The notes below the pieces were generated by a model that saw nothing but the letters and a program-made list of their open reading frames with translations, ran no database searches and was not told the DNA's origin. A DNA stretch of 64,000 nt from Streptomyces sp. NBC_00878 (GTDB lineage Bacteria > Actinomycetota > Actinomycetes > Streptomycetales > Streptomycetaceae), in the NCBI RefSeq assembly GCF_026341515.1, contig NZ_JAPEOK010000002.1, positions 434,001 to 498,000 of the forward strand. The letters are read 5' to 3'. The translations under genes were made by a program, and so were the position numbers. Numbering within the stretch: position 1 is the first letter of the stretch; each line of letters opens with the position of its first letter. Positions 8,404 through 17,037 of the stretch are shown piece by piece.

Positions 8404-9672
8404 TCACCTGGGCAGGCTTCCAACGGCGGTGTCCTCGCGCATGCCCCACGGCGAACCGTATTCCGTCAGCAGGTCGAGGAACGGCCGGGGAGGCAGTGCC
8501 TCGGGGCCGAGCACTCCGCTGCCGTGCCAGGCTCCTGACGCGATGAGTTCGAGAGCGGCCACGGGGTTGATCGCGGTCTGCCAGACCACGGCCTGGGAGC
8601 CGTACTCCCGCATGGACCACTGGTTGTCGACCACGTGGTAGAGGTACACCTCCCGAGGTCGGCCGTCCTTGGTGCCCTTGACCCAGGTGCCCGCGCACGT
8701 CTTGCCGTGCATACGGTCCCCGAGACCGGCGGGGTCGGGCAGACAGGCGGCGACCATGTCCCGCGGGGAGACAGCGACCTTGCCGGTACTGGCACTTGGA
8801 CCGTCGCTGGTGCTGCCATTCACGGTGACCGGGTCGGTGCGGTCCAGGCCCAGTTTGTGCAGGGTCTGGAGGACGCCGATGAACTCGTCGCCGAGACCGT
8901 ACTTGAAGGTGACCCGCCCGGCCTTCAACCACCGTGGGACGAGCAGCACTTCCTCGTGTTCGACGTTGACGCACTCCACCGGCCCGATGTCCTCCGGGAA
9001 GTCGAAGACCTCCGGTTCGCTGAAGGGAGGCGTGGTGAACCAGCCTCGTTCCGCCTCGTAGACGACCGGCGGGTTCAGGCACTCCTCGATCGTCGTCCAG
9101 ATGCTGAAGGACGGGGCGAAGTCGTATCCGTCCACGACCAGGTTGGCGCCGTCGCGGATGCCGATCTCCTCGATCTCGTCGAAGAGGACGTCGGCGGCGT
9201 ACCGGGCGAAGACGTCCGACAGGCCCGGCTCCACACCCATGCCGACCAGCGCGAGCCGCTCCGCCGCCTCCCACTCGGCGGACCGGGCGAACTGCGCGTC
9301 GCCCAGTTTGACGCCGCACTCTTCGTAGGGGCGGGTCGGGTGCGGCCGGGACAGGGACATCGCCATGTCCAGGTAGTGGGCGCCATGGGTGAGTGCCGCG
9401 TCGAACAGCGGCAGCACGAAACGGGGGTCGGTCGCGTTGAGCAGGACATCGCAGTGGTGCTCGGCCAGGGCGGCCCGTGCACCGGCCGTGTCCGAGGCGT
9501 CGAGCCGCGCCGCCGTGAACCGGCGCTCGTCCTCGCCGAACGCCGCGACAGCGGACTCGGCCCGCGCCAGGTCGTAGTCGGCGACGACCATGTGCTCGAA
9601 GAACGAACGACGGGCCGCGATCCTGGTGATGGCGGTGCCGACGCCTCCCGCTCCGACCAAGAGGACTCGCAT
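8404..9672 (-). CDS. Saccharopine dehydrogenase-family oxidoreductase
   Basis: The 422-residue protein starts MRVLLVGAGGVGTAITRIAA, a Rossmann GxGxxG loop typical of the saccharopine/carboxynorspermidine dehydrogenase NADP-binding domain. Further on are LLNATDPRFVLPLFDAALTH and the C-terminal catalytic-domain pattern. It likely catalyses a reductive condensation or oxidative cleavage at an amino group. The frame runs upstream without a stop into remnants of secDF, but the ATG at 9672 matches the Rossmann start. It follows a stem-loop. Co-location with the APC permease suggests amino acid or polyamine metabolism, by inference. Confidence 0.85.
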   Translation of the reverse strand: MRVLLVGAGGVGTAITRIAARRSFFEHMVVADYDLARAESAVAAFGEDERRFTAARLDASDTAGARAALAEHHCDVLLNATDPRFVLPLFDAALTHGAHYLDMAMSLSRPHPTRPYEECGVKLGDAQFARSAEWEAAERLALVGMGVEPGLSDVFARYAADVLFDEIEEIGIRDGANLVVDGYDFAPSFSIWTTIEECLNPPVVYEAERGWFTTPPFSEPEVFDFPEDIGPVECVNVEHEEVLLVPRWLKAGRVTFKYGLGDEFIGVLQTLHKLGLDRTDPVTVNGSTSDGPSASTGKVAVSPRDMVAACLPDPAGLGDRMHGKTCAGTWVKGTKDGRPREVYLYHVVDNQWSMREYGSQAVVWQTAINPVAALELIASGAWHGSGVLGPEALPPRPFLDLLTEYGSPWGMREDTAVGSLPR

Positions 9673-9757
9673 GGCGCAGCACTCCTTCGTCCCGCTGTCG
9701 CAGGGGGAGCCCCTGCCTGTTCGGTGGGCCAGGACGATATCAGCGGCTGTGTCCCTG

Positions 9758-9803
9758 GATCGCTGCCGCGCCGCGCGGGGTTGAACGGGGCGTGGCAGCG
9801 ATC
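9758..9803. terminator. Stem-loop between secDF remnant and dehydrogenase gene
   Basis: GATCGCTGCC (9758-9767) and GGCAGCGATC (9794-9803) form a perfect 10-bp stem with a GC-rich inner part that can pair further. On the minus strand it lies after the secF remnant and before the dehydrogenase start, so it may be the terminator of the former gene. Confidence 0.5.
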
Positions 9804-9819
9804 TGGGCGGCGGGGCGCT

Positions 9820-10445
9820 GCGGGCCTGGACTTCGATGGCCAGGGGTGCGGCGGTGAACATCGAGGAGTACGTGCCCACGACGATGCCGGTGAGCAGGGC
9901 GAGGGCGAAGCCGGTCAGGGAGTCTCCGCCCAGCAGGGTGAGGGCCGAGAGGAACACTCCGTCGATCGGCTTGCCGAGCCAGGCGAAGACACCGACGAGG
10001 ATCTGGGCGTCGTGGGCCATCGCGGCGACCGCGGAGGTGCCGAAGGTCCAGCGGAAGCGCACCGCGAGATACAGCAACTGGGCGGCCAGGGCCGAGGCAA
10101 GGTGGTGTACTCCATGAGCCGTCCGCTGGTGAACTCGACGCCGAAGTTCAGCCCCCGGAGTGCGATGCCCGAGGTGGCCAGGACGAGGGCGACGCCGGGC
10201 GCGGCCGGCCAGGTGCGCCGACGGCGCATCAGGTCGGGATTGCGGCTGACCAGCCAGTCGCGGACTCTCCCGGTGTCCGCGATGCCGGTGAGAAGGGGAC
10301 GGCGTCGTACGGATCGACGGGCCACGGCGTGGTCGGCGAGGGCGCGCGTGATGACCGGAGCGCTGAGCATGGAGGCGAGAACGCCGACGCCCAGGGTGAC
10401 GCCGAAGCCACGGACAGGTCCGGAGGCGAGGAAGCGCTCGGGACG
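9820..10445 (-). pseudogene. Degraded secDF (SecD-SecF fusion) remnant
   Basis: Two adjoining reading frames carry clear SecD and SecF pieces. From about 10442 downwards, ERFLASGPVRGFGVTLGVGV and ITRALAD match the SecD C-terminus. TWPAAPGVALVLATSGIALR and GLNFGVEFTSGRLMEYTT, in the same frame, match the SecF N-terminus. Near 10100 the frame changes and SecF resumes as LLYLAVRFRWTFGTSAVAAM ... FAWLGKPIDGVFLSAL. Near 9940 it jumps directly to TLLGGDSL ... LALLTGIVVGTYSSMFTAAP. The SecF periplasmic domain, a second internal block and nearly all of SecD are missing. It cannot make a working translocase subunit. Streptomycetes keep intact secDF elsewhere, so this is probably a decayed paralogue. 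Confidence 0.78.
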
Positions 10446-10473
10446 GTGCGGATGGCTCCGGTCCGGGACTTCC

Positions 10474-10698
10474 TCAGCCGTCGTTCGTGTCGTCGTCGGG
10501 AACCCAGCGCAGTACGTCACCGGGCTGGCAGTCGAGTGTGCGGCAGATCGCGTCGAGGGTCGTGAACCGCACCGCCTTCGCGCGGCCGTTCTTCAGTACG
10601 GCGATATTGGCGGGCGTGATGCCGACGGCGGCGGCGAACTCGCCGACCGACAGGTTGTGTCTGGCGAGCTGGACGTCGAGGTCGACGATGATCGCCAT
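10474..10698 (-). CDS. Small XRE/Cro-CI helix-turn-helix regulator
   Basis: The 74-residue protein MAIIVDLDVQLARHNLSVGE... contains one HTH (VGEFAAAVGITPANIAVLKN) and the tail CRTLDCQPGDVLRW found in the YozG/HipB-like small regulators. It overlaps the DUF2975 membrane protein by ATGA, a pairing common in Gram-positive bacteria in which the membrane protein may modulate the regulator. It likely autoregulates through the palindromic DNA at 11198-11223. The secDF remnant follows immediately downstream. Confidence 0.85.
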   Translation of the reverse strand: MAIIVDLDVQLARHNLSVGEFAAAVGITPANIAVLKNGRAKAVRFTTLDAICRTLDCQPGDVLRWVPDDDTNDG

Positions 10699-11195
10699 CA
10701 GACGACCGCGGCGATCTCGGTCTGCAGATCCGTCGCCTTGCGCAAGAGGCCTCGCATGATGACGGTGAGCATCGCGAACGCCGCTCCCACGCCGGCGCTC
10801 GTGATCGCGGCGCCCAGGGCGCTCAGTTCCTCCATGCCGTCGTCGGGGGACGGAATGTCGGCCACGAAGAGATGTCCGACGACCCCCATCGCCAGCAGCG
10901 TCGCCACGACGGAGGATCCGATGACGATGTCGACCCACCGGAAAGCCAGCGGTGAGAAGATCGCGCCGCGTCGGACCATGGCGAGCAGCATCCACACTGC
11001 GACGAGGGCGACCTGGACACAGGCGACGCCGACGATCGCCATCGTCACGTAGGGCGTGGCGAACGGGGCGTAGGGAGGAAAACGGTCGACCTCGTCCGCC
11101 GCCGTCGTCGGAATGACTACGATCTGGCCGAAGAGACCGACCAGGATCGCTGCGACGATACAGGCCCGGAGCGCGGCTATGAAGAGACGATGCAT
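10698..11195 (-). CDS. DUF2975-type four-helix membrane protein
   Basis: The 165-residue protein has four hydrophobic segments: an N-terminal helix from residue 4, PYVTMAIVGVACVQVALVAV, WVDIVIGSSVVATLLAMGVV and a last segment ALGAAITSAGVGAAFAMLTV. This is the DUF2975 layout. It is translationally coupled to the XRE regulator. The start at 11195 is set by the hydrophobic N-terminus, since upstream frame sequence is Arg-rich and implausible. Function is unknown; a regulatory partner role is inferred from the conserved pairing. Confidence 0.75.
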   Translation of the reverse strand: MHRLFIAALRACIVAAILVGLFGQIVVIPTTAADEVDRFPPYAPFATPYVTMAIVGVACVQVALVAVWMLLAMVRRGAIFSPLAFRWVDIVIGSSVVATLLAMGVVGHLFVADIPSPDDGMEELSALGAAITSAGVGAAFAMLTVIMRGLLRKATDLQTEIAAVV

Positions 11196-11197
11196 GC

Positions 11198-11223
11198 ATC
11201 GATTATCGATTGATGTCGATCGA
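11198..11223. promoter_or_regulatory. ATCGAT-rich operator upstream of DUF2975-XRE operon
   Basis: ATCGATTATCGAT (11198-11210) contains two ATCGAT palindromes 7 bp apart, followed by TCGATCGA at 11216-11223. The low-GC, symmetric element sits directly before the DUF2975 start codon and is the likely binding site of the small XRE regulator. Confidence 0.4.
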
Positions 11224-11410
11224 AAAGCAATCGGTCTCGTCCGGGTCTGACGACGTTGCAGGTCGAAGTCGATCTCTCGCATCGGATTCGGACGGGAACT
11301 CACCCGGGAGGTGCGCCCTGTCGAGAGGACCTGGGTGGCGGATGGCGGGCCTGGCGGGTCTCGCCTTGACACGGCGCTCCTTTCGGCGGCGGCGTCCCGC
11401 CGTACGTCCG

Positions 11411-12295
11411 ATGCCCGATCTGCTCGAGCCGTGGGAGGAGGAGGTCGACGAGCATGCCGCGCGCGTCCAGGTACTCACCGGGATCCGCGGGTTCCCGTAT
11501 CGTCCGCGCCGAGCCGAGGACGTGCCCGGCGATGCACTCGCGGCACTTCGGCGGGCCGTTGGGATCAGGGGGGTCGAGGACCTGTTCGTCGTTCCTGCCC
11601 AGGCCCGGCCCGGCCGCCTCGGAGGCGGCCGCCGGCAGATTCTGACGCCTGCCAGTGTGCTTGGGTTCGGACCCGGTGGTGTGGCGATGTGGGTCGGGGC
11701 CCCTGCCCTCCCCGGAGTCCGCGTGGTCCTCCGTCCGGAGCAGGTGGCCGCGATCGAGACCGCGCACATCCTGCTGTACGCCCGGCTGACGATCCTTGCC
11801 ACCGACGCGCGGCTGAACATCCATTACAACGCCGTCGCCGACCACGAACTGCGCCCTTTGCTGCTGTCCCTGCGTCGCCGTGTCGCCGGCACCGAACTGG
11901 AACTGCCCGCCGCTCCCGGGCCGGACGTCGGGTTGCCGTACAAATGGCGACGACTGCTCACCTCAGGTGTGGCAGGCCTGGACGATGGCGATCCGGTTGC
12001 CGCGGTTGCCGGTGCTCTGCCCGTGCCCCGGTGGGCCGAAGCCGCGTACGCCGCCGTGGTGCTCACGTCCCGTGAGCTCGTCGTTCTCGCGGACCCCGTA
12101 CACGCCGAGGGGGCCAGTGGCCGCCATGGCGTGGACACCCATTGCATTCCCCGCGCGAGGATCGAGCAGATACGCGCGGACGGTCAGCTCCTGCGAGTCC
12201 GGGTCGGTGGAGCCGACCTCCAGCTGCCGTTGGGTGGAGAACTGGCTGTCCGGGTCGTCCATGCATTCGCTCGGTACCTCCCTACCGCTCAGTAG
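11411..12295 (+). CDS. Conserved hypothetical protein, unrecognised family
   Basis: The 294-residue protein begins MPDLLEPWEEEVDEHAARVQ and contains VLTPASVLGFGPGGVAMWV-like text (observed: ILTPASVLGFGPGGVAMWVG) and a C-terminal repeat of similar form (VVLTSRELVVLADP ... LPLGGELAVRVVHAFARYL). Two related halves separated by a linker suggest duplicated PH-like or beta-rich modules. No signal peptide or membrane segment is present. The start is uncertain: ATG 11342 has a GAGAGGA site but adds an Arg-rich stretch. No function is proposed. Confidence 0.65.
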   Translation: MPDLLEPWEEEVDEHAARVQVLTGIRGFPYRPRRAEDVPGDALAALRRAVGIRGVEDLFVVPAQARPGRLGGGRRQILTPASVLGFGPGGVAMWVGAPALPGVRVVLRPEQVAAIETAHILLYARLTILATDARLNIHYNAVADHELRPLLLSLRRRVAGTELELPAAPGPDVGLPYKWRRLLTSGVAGLDDGDPVAAVAGALPVPRWAEAAYAAVVLTSRELVVLADPVHAEGASGRHGVDTHCIPRARIEQIRADGQLLRVRVGGADLQLPLGGELAVRVVHAFARYLPTAQ

Positions 12296-12444
12296 TTCTC
12301 GGCGGACGCGGGCGCGTCCCGTGGTGAGCGAATGAGTGAGCGCGCGGGTGCTGGTGCCGAAGGCAGGTCGTCGGTGCCGATGAGAACGTGTCCGTCGCGC
12401 AGTCTGCCCTTGAGTACGCCTGTGAACGACGACGGGAGACGAGA

Positions 12445-13905
12445 GTGAGCAGACTGACGAGCAGGGCGGGCCGGTGGCGTCGGCGCACGGCCCGAGTGGG
12501 ACTGGTGGGTGCGGCTCTGGCGGGGTTGGTGGCCGGTCCGGTGGCCGGAGGGCCGCCCGTCGGCGCGTCGGCGGAGGCATCGGCCGCTGCCGGAGGGCGG
12601 AGGACGTTCACCGGTGAGATAGACGGGGCGGAGTACCGCGTCGAGTTGCCGGCCCGCTGGAACGGGACGCTGGTGCTCTACAGCCACGGGTACTTCCTGG
12701 CCGAATGGGTGCCCGAGGGCGTCCAGGTGGCGAACCGGGTCGAGACCGAGCAGTGGCTGATCGAGCACGGTTACGCGGTGGCGGCGTCGAAGTTCAAGAA
12801 CGACGGCATCGGCTACGGGGTCCAGGACGGGGTGACCGACCAGGTCGCTCTGCTCGACTGGTTCGAGGAGCACGTGGGCGAGCCACGGCGGACCGTGTCC
12901 AGCGGCATGTCGCAGGGCGGCCTGATCGCGGCGCTGCTCGCCGAGCGGCACCCGAAGCGCTTCGACGGGGTGGCCACGATGTGCGCGGAGTACGACACAC
13001 ACGCGACGTGGAACTCCGGTCTCGACATCACGTTCGTGGTCAAGACCCTCCTCGCGCCCGGTGAGGACATCGAGTTGGTCCGGGCCGGCGAGGACGCAGC
13101 GGCCGGCCGGGACGCGTTGGCCGCCGCGATCGACCGTGCCCTCGAAACCCCCGAGGGGCGGGCGCGGTTGGCCCTCGCCGGCGCCGTGGCGAACATCCCG
13201 GGGTGGTACGCAGCGCACGAGCCGCGGCCGAGCACGACCGACGAACTGGTCGCCGCCCAGTCGCTGTGGACGAAATGGGCGTACACCTATGGAATCGGCC
13301 CGGTCGGCCGGACAGAGTTGGAGGCCCGCGCGGGCGGCAACCCGTCCTGGAACACCGGCATCGACTACGGCCGGCTGCTTGCCCGGTCGAGCCAGCAGGA
13401 CCTGGTGCGCGACGCGTATGCCGCCGCACCCGGAGGGGACCTGGACGCCGACCTGAAGCGCCTCGCGAAGGCGCCGCGGATCCGGCCCGACGCGAAGGCG
13501 GTGGCGTACCAGTACCGCCACGGCATCGTTCGCGGTACGACGCCGGCCCCCGTCGTCACCCTGCACTCGACCGGCGACGGCGGCGCGGTGACCGACCAGG
13601 AGCGGTGGTACGCCGACCAGATCCGTCGCCACGGCAACTCCACCTCACTGCGGCAGCTCTGGGTGGACCGCGGTGGGCACTGTTCGTTCAGCTCCGCCGA
13701 CGAGCTGGTCATGTTGCGGACGTTGCTCGACCGGATCGACGACGGGCAGTGGCCGAGCACCACACCGACACGGCTGAACGCCTCGGTGAGCGCCATGGGC
13801 CCGGCGTACCAGAAGGTGCTGGACCTCGGCACCGGTGCGGACCTGCCGTTGGATCCTGCGTACACCGACTTCACACCGCCGAGGATGCTCCGCCCGTCGC
13901 GGTGA
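12445..13905 (+). CDS. Secreted alpha/beta hydrolase
   Basis: From the GTG at 12445 (GGGAGACGAGA upstream) the protein has 486 residues. A signal peptide has a basic n-region (SRAGRWRRRTARVG) and hydrophobic core LVGAALAGLVAGPVAGG. The nucleophile motif GMSQGG fits GxSxG, with an Asp candidate in TGDGGAVTD and the catalytic His in DRGGHCSF. LVLYSHGYF is the oxyanion-loop strand. It should be exported and act on an extracellular ester or peptide; family relatives are annotated as secreted hydrolases or tannase-like. An upstream in-frame ATG at 12388 would lengthen the n-region abnormally. Confidence 0.82.
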   Translation: MSRLTSRAGRWRRRTARVGLVGAALAGLVAGPVAGGPPVGASAEASAAAGGRRTFTGEIDGAEYRVELPARWNGTLVLYSHGYFLAEWVPEGVQVANRVETEQWLIEHGYAVAASKFKNDGIGYGVQDGVTDQVALLDWFEEHVGEPRRTVSSGMSQGGLIAALLAERHPKRFDGVATMCAEYDTHATWNSGLDITFVVKTLLAPGEDIELVRAGEDAAAGRDALAAAIDRALETPEGRARLALAGAVANIPGWYAAHEPRPSTTDELVAAQSLWTKWAYTYGIGPVGRTELEARAGGNPSWNTGIDYGRLLARSSQQDLVRDAYAAAPGGDLDADLKRLAKAPRIRPDAKAVAYQYRHGIVRGTTPAPVVTLHSTGDGGAVTDQERWYADQIRRHGNSTSLRQLWVDRGGHCSFSSADELVMLRTLLDRIDDGQWPSTTPTRLNASVSAMGPAYQKVLDLGTGADLPLDPAYTDFTPPRMLRPSR

Positions 13906-13958
13906 CTTCGGAACAGCGGCTGATCAGCTCAGGAGGGCCTCATCTCTGTGAGGGCAGC

Positions 13959-13987
13959 CCTGGACGAGGTGCGTACCCTCGTCCAGG
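13959..13987. terminator. Hairpin between hydrolase and aminotransferase genes
   Basis: CCTGGACGAGG (13959-13969) and CCTCGTCCAGG (13977-13987) form a perfect 11-bp stem with a 7-nt loop, 54 bp after the hydrolase stop and 33 bp before the aminotransferase GTG. It is a probable terminator, possibly an attenuator because it is close to the next gene. Confidence 0.6.
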
Positions 13988-14020
13988 AACTGCCCCGGCA
14001 CGGCACCCACAGGAGCTCTC

Positions 14021-15235
14021 GTGACGTATGACATCGCCGCCCTCCGCTCCCAGTTCCCGGCGCTGAGCGCCGGAACCGCGCATTTCGACGGCCCCGGTGG
14101 CACCCAGACCCCGCAGCCCGTCATCCGGGCCATCGCCGACGCGTTGGCGCAGCCTCTGTCGAACCGGGGGCAAGGGACACCGGGGGAGCGGAACGCCGCG
14201 AGCATCGTCATCAAGGCCCGTCAGGCCCTCGCCGACCTGTTGGGAGCACACCCGACAGGGATCGTCTTCGGCCGCAGCGCCACCCAGCTCACCTACGATT
14301 TCTCCCGCGCTCTCGCCAAGACATGGTCGCCCGGGGACGAGGTGGTCGTCACCCGTCTCGACCATGACGCCAACATCCGCCCATGGGTTCAAGCCGCCGC
14401 CCAGGCCGGTGCCACCGTGCGCTGGGCCGACTTCGATCCCGCCACCGGAGAACTGACCACCGACGACGTCCGTGCCGTTCTGTCCCCGCGCACCCGGCTG
14501 GTCGCCGTGACCGCCGCCTCCAACCTGATCGGAACACGGCCCCCGATCGCCGAGATCTCCGGTCTGGCGCGCGATGCCGGAGCGCTCACCTACGTCGACG
14601 GCGTCCACTACACCGCCCACACGCTGGTCGACCTGGAGCGGCTCGGCGCGGACTTCTTCGTCTGTTCCCCGTACAAGTTCCTCGGCCCCCACCACGGAGT
14701 CCTCGCCGCCCGGCCGGAGTTGCTGGAAACGTTGCAGCCGGACAAGCTCCTGCCCTCCACCGACGCCGTCCCGGAGCGCTTCGAACTGGGCACACTGCCC
14801 TACGAGTTCCTCGCGGGCACGGAAGCGGCGGTCGATTTTCTCGCCGGCCTCGACACGGGTGCCACAGGAACGCGGCGACAGCGCCTTGCCACGGCATTCA
14901 CGGCACTCGAAGCACACGAACAGGCCCTGCGCACACAGCTCGACAAGGGGCTGTCCTCGCTCCGAGGTGTCCAGGTCCACTCCAGGGCGGTCGACCGCAC
15001 CCCCACTCTGCTGCTCACGTTCGGGGGTCGCCCGTCGGCGGTGTCGGTGGAGGCCTACCGGTTCCTCGCGGAGCGTGGCGTCCACGCGCCGTCAGGGTCC
15101 TTCTACGCGATCGAGGCCTCCCGTCGACTCGGCCTCGGCGACACCGGGGGCCTCCGGATCGGCCTGGCCCCCTACAACAACACGGAGGACATGGAACGGC
15201 TCCTGGAAGGCCTGTCCGAGTTCCTGATGCTCTGA
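14021..15235 (+). CDS. Class V aminotransferase / cysteine desulfurase-like PLP enzyme
   Basis: The 404-residue protein starts at a GTG preceded by AGGAG. It has the class V pattern: GIVFGRSATQLTYDFSRALA, VVVTRLDHDANIRPWVQ, then TYVDGVHYTAH and the PLP-lysine segment FFVCSPYKFLGPHHGVLAA. The Lys in SPYKF should form the Schiff base. The cysteine-desulfurase catalytic Cys loop is not obvious, so this is probably one of the cysteine desulfurase-like proteins of uncertain reaction. It stands alone and faces the SWIM gene, with 17 bp between the stops. Confidence 0.85.
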   Translation: MTYDIAALRSQFPALSAGTAHFDGPGGTQTPQPVIRAIADALAQPLSNRGQGTPGERNAASIVIKARQALADLLGAHPTGIVFGRSATQLTYDFSRALAKTWSPGDEVVVTRLDHDANIRPWVQAAAQAGATVRWADFDPATGELTTDDVRAVLSPRTRLVAVTAASNLIGTRPPIAEISGLARDAGALTYVDGVHYTAHTLVDLERLGADFFVCSPYKFLGPHHGVLAARPELLETLQPDKLLPSTDAVPERFELGTLPYEFLAGTEAAVDFLAGLDTGATGTRRQRLATAFTALEAHEQALRTQLDKGLSSLRGVQVHSRAVDRTPTLLLTFGGRPSAVSVEAYRFLAERGVHAPSGSFYAIEASRRLGLGDTGGLRIGLAPYNNTEDMERLLEGLSEFLML

Positions 15236-15252
15236 GGGAACCATCGACTCGT

Positions 15253-17037
15253 TCAGGGGGAAGGCGGCAACGCCGGATCCCCGCCCCACGCCGCGGCGCA
15301 CAGCGCGCGGTCGACCTCCTCGGTGTAGTGGGCCGCCGCGAGCCAGGCGCGGGCGAACCGGTTGATGTCGGCGGGGACCAGCCGGCCGAAGACGTCACGG
15401 GACCGGTCCGCGGCGGCCGAATGGAGTTCGTCGAGGAGGTCACCGGCGCAGGCGAGGCCGGAGCGGCCCAGACGCCGGCTGTCGGCGGCGCTGTCGCCGG
15501 GGAAGGCGAGGACGCGACGGCCCGCCGAGGCCGCCTGGTGGACCCGGCGGCGCAGGAGATGCAGTGGCGCCTCGTCCGCGGCGGGCGGGGACCCGGCGGC
15601 CGGCAACGCGGGGGCGGGCAGGTCCGCGTGCTGGAGGCGGTCGAGGCCCAGGTCGAGATGGACCCCGGCATCACTGGGGTGGTCCGCGGCGAGGAGCAGC
15701 GCCCGGGGCAGGGGAGACGGGTCGAGGCGGGCGATGACACGGAGCCGGGTGCCCGGGGCGGCCGCGAGGAGACGGAGGTTGTCGCGGTAGGGCAGCGCGG
15801 GGTGGTCGTGGGCGGCCGTCAGACGGAGCGTCAGGCCGTCGCAGTCGGCGAGCAGACAGTCGCCGGCGGCCTCGCGGACCGTGCCGGTGAGCGTCACGTC
15901 GAGGAACAACAGGCCGTCCCCGCCGGTCAGGGCGCGCGACACCTGTTCGGCGGCGGGCGGCGCCCACAGGCGGTCGAGCGGGTCCTCGCGCCAAGCGGCG
16001 CCGGACGCGCGTACGGCCCGTACGCCCGCGCCCGCACCCAGTCGGCCGGTGGGGGAGACGGTCGCACCGGACACGGCGAGCCCGGCCCGCGACAGTTCAC
16101 GGTGAGTGAGAGCCGTGTCCCCGATGTGTACTGCTCGGTCGGCCGCGCCCACCGCTCGGCCGGAACCTCCCGGAGCGACATCCGAGACCGTGTGGAGGCG
16201 GCCCTCGGCGTCGGCTGTCCAGGTGACCGCTCCCGCGTATCCGGTCGCCGTCAGAACGGGCTCGGCGAAGAGCCCGTACAGCCGCAGGGACCCGTCCGGG
16301 GTGTACGGCTGCCGCGCGGTGCCACGCAGGGCGGCGAGTTCGGGGCCGGTGGATCCCGGAAGGCGGTGGGCGGTCCCGAGGACGTCGAGGAGCGCGGCGG
16401 TGAGATCGGTGAGGCGGTACGCCGGATCGGCGCCGCGGGCAGCGCGCAGTTGGGTCACCACGGAGACCGCTGAGGCGGCGATCCTGGGCAGCCCGCAGAT
16501 CCGCGCGGTGTGCGCTGCGCGCAGCAACTCCGCCTGCAGCACGGCACCGGCCCCGTCCGTGCCTGCTTCGAGTACGGCGGCTGCGGCGTCGTACGTGGCT
16601 TGCGCGGCGGCGCGCTGGTCGGGGGCGGCGGTCTCGGCGGGGACGGTGTCCGGTGCCGATTCGGAGCCGGAGCCGGAGCCGGAGCCGGGGGCGAGGTCGG
16701 GGTTGGAGCCGGGGTCGGCCTCGGATCCGGACGCGGCCTCGGAGCTGGGGTCGGCGATCGGCGCGGCCGAGGCCGCTGCCGCACGGTGCAGGCAGTCCGG
16801 TGCGAGCAGGCAGCCGCAGCGGATCGCGTCCGCGCTGGTCACCGTGCCGCCAGGGGCGTGCAGTTCGAGGTGGGTGTCGTCGTCGACGGCGATCCGTACG
16901 GTGTCGCCGTCACGGACGGACGGGCGCCCCGCCAGCTTGGTGACGCCGGCGTCGAGCCGCTTGCGGAGCCGGGGAGTGAGCCCTTCGACGAGTTCGGCGG
17001 TCACGGACGGGGCGACCGGAGGGAGATCGAGGCTCAT
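15253..17037 (-). CDS. SWIM zinc-finger protein (YehQ-like)
   Basis: The 594-residue protein carries a SWIM zinc finger near the N-terminus: C74, C76, C82 and H84 in RCGCLLAPDCLHRA, fitting CxCxnCxH. Then comes a low-complexity Gly-Ser-Glu linker (about residues 100-130) encoded by a GGAGCC tandem repeat, and a long C-terminal region with no recognised fold. It is the last gene of the MoxR operon and overlaps the VWA gene by ATGA. In E. coli the SWIM protein YehQ accompanies a MoxR ATPase and VWA protein, so it is likely a DNA- or protein-binding partner in the same complex. Confidence 0.8.
   Translation of the reverse strand: MSLDLPPVAPSVTAELVEGLTPRLRKRLDAGVTKLAGRPSVRDGDTVRIAVDDDTHLELHAPGGTVTSADAIRCGCLLAPDCLHRAAAASAAPIADPSSEAASGSEADPGSNPDLAPGSGSGSGSESAPDTVPAETAAPDQRAAAQATYDAAAAVLEAGTDGAGAVLQAELLRAAHTARICGLPRIAASAVSVVTQLRAARGADPAYRLTDLTAALLDVLGTAHRLPGSTGPELAALRGTARQPYTPDGSLRLYGLFAEPVLTATGYAGAVTWTADAEGRLHTVSDVAPGGSGRAVGAADRAVHIGDTALTHRELSRAGLAVSGATVSPTGRLGAGAGVRAVRASGAAWREDPLDRLWAPPAAEQVSRALTGGDGLLFLDVTLTGTVREAAGDCLLADCDGLTLRLTAAHDHPALPYRDNLRLLAAAPGTRLRVIARLDPSPLPRALLLAADHPSDAGVHLDLGLDRLQHADLPAPALPAAGSPPAADEAPLHLLRRRVHQAASAGRRVLAFPGDSAADSRRLGRSGLACAGDLLDELHSAAADRSRDVFGRLVPADINRFARAWLAAAHYTEEVDRALCAAAWGGDPALPPSP

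Noticed and set aside
8404..10077. A single 557-residue protein made of SecF-like text plus the dehydrogenase.
   Set aside because: The SecF part is a truncated remnant reading into the Rossmann protein by chance; the dehydrogenase has its own natural start at 9672.
16640..16700. GGAGCC repeat as a regulatory or mobile element.
   Set aside because: It is in frame and encodes the Gly-Ser-Glu linker of the SWIM protein.
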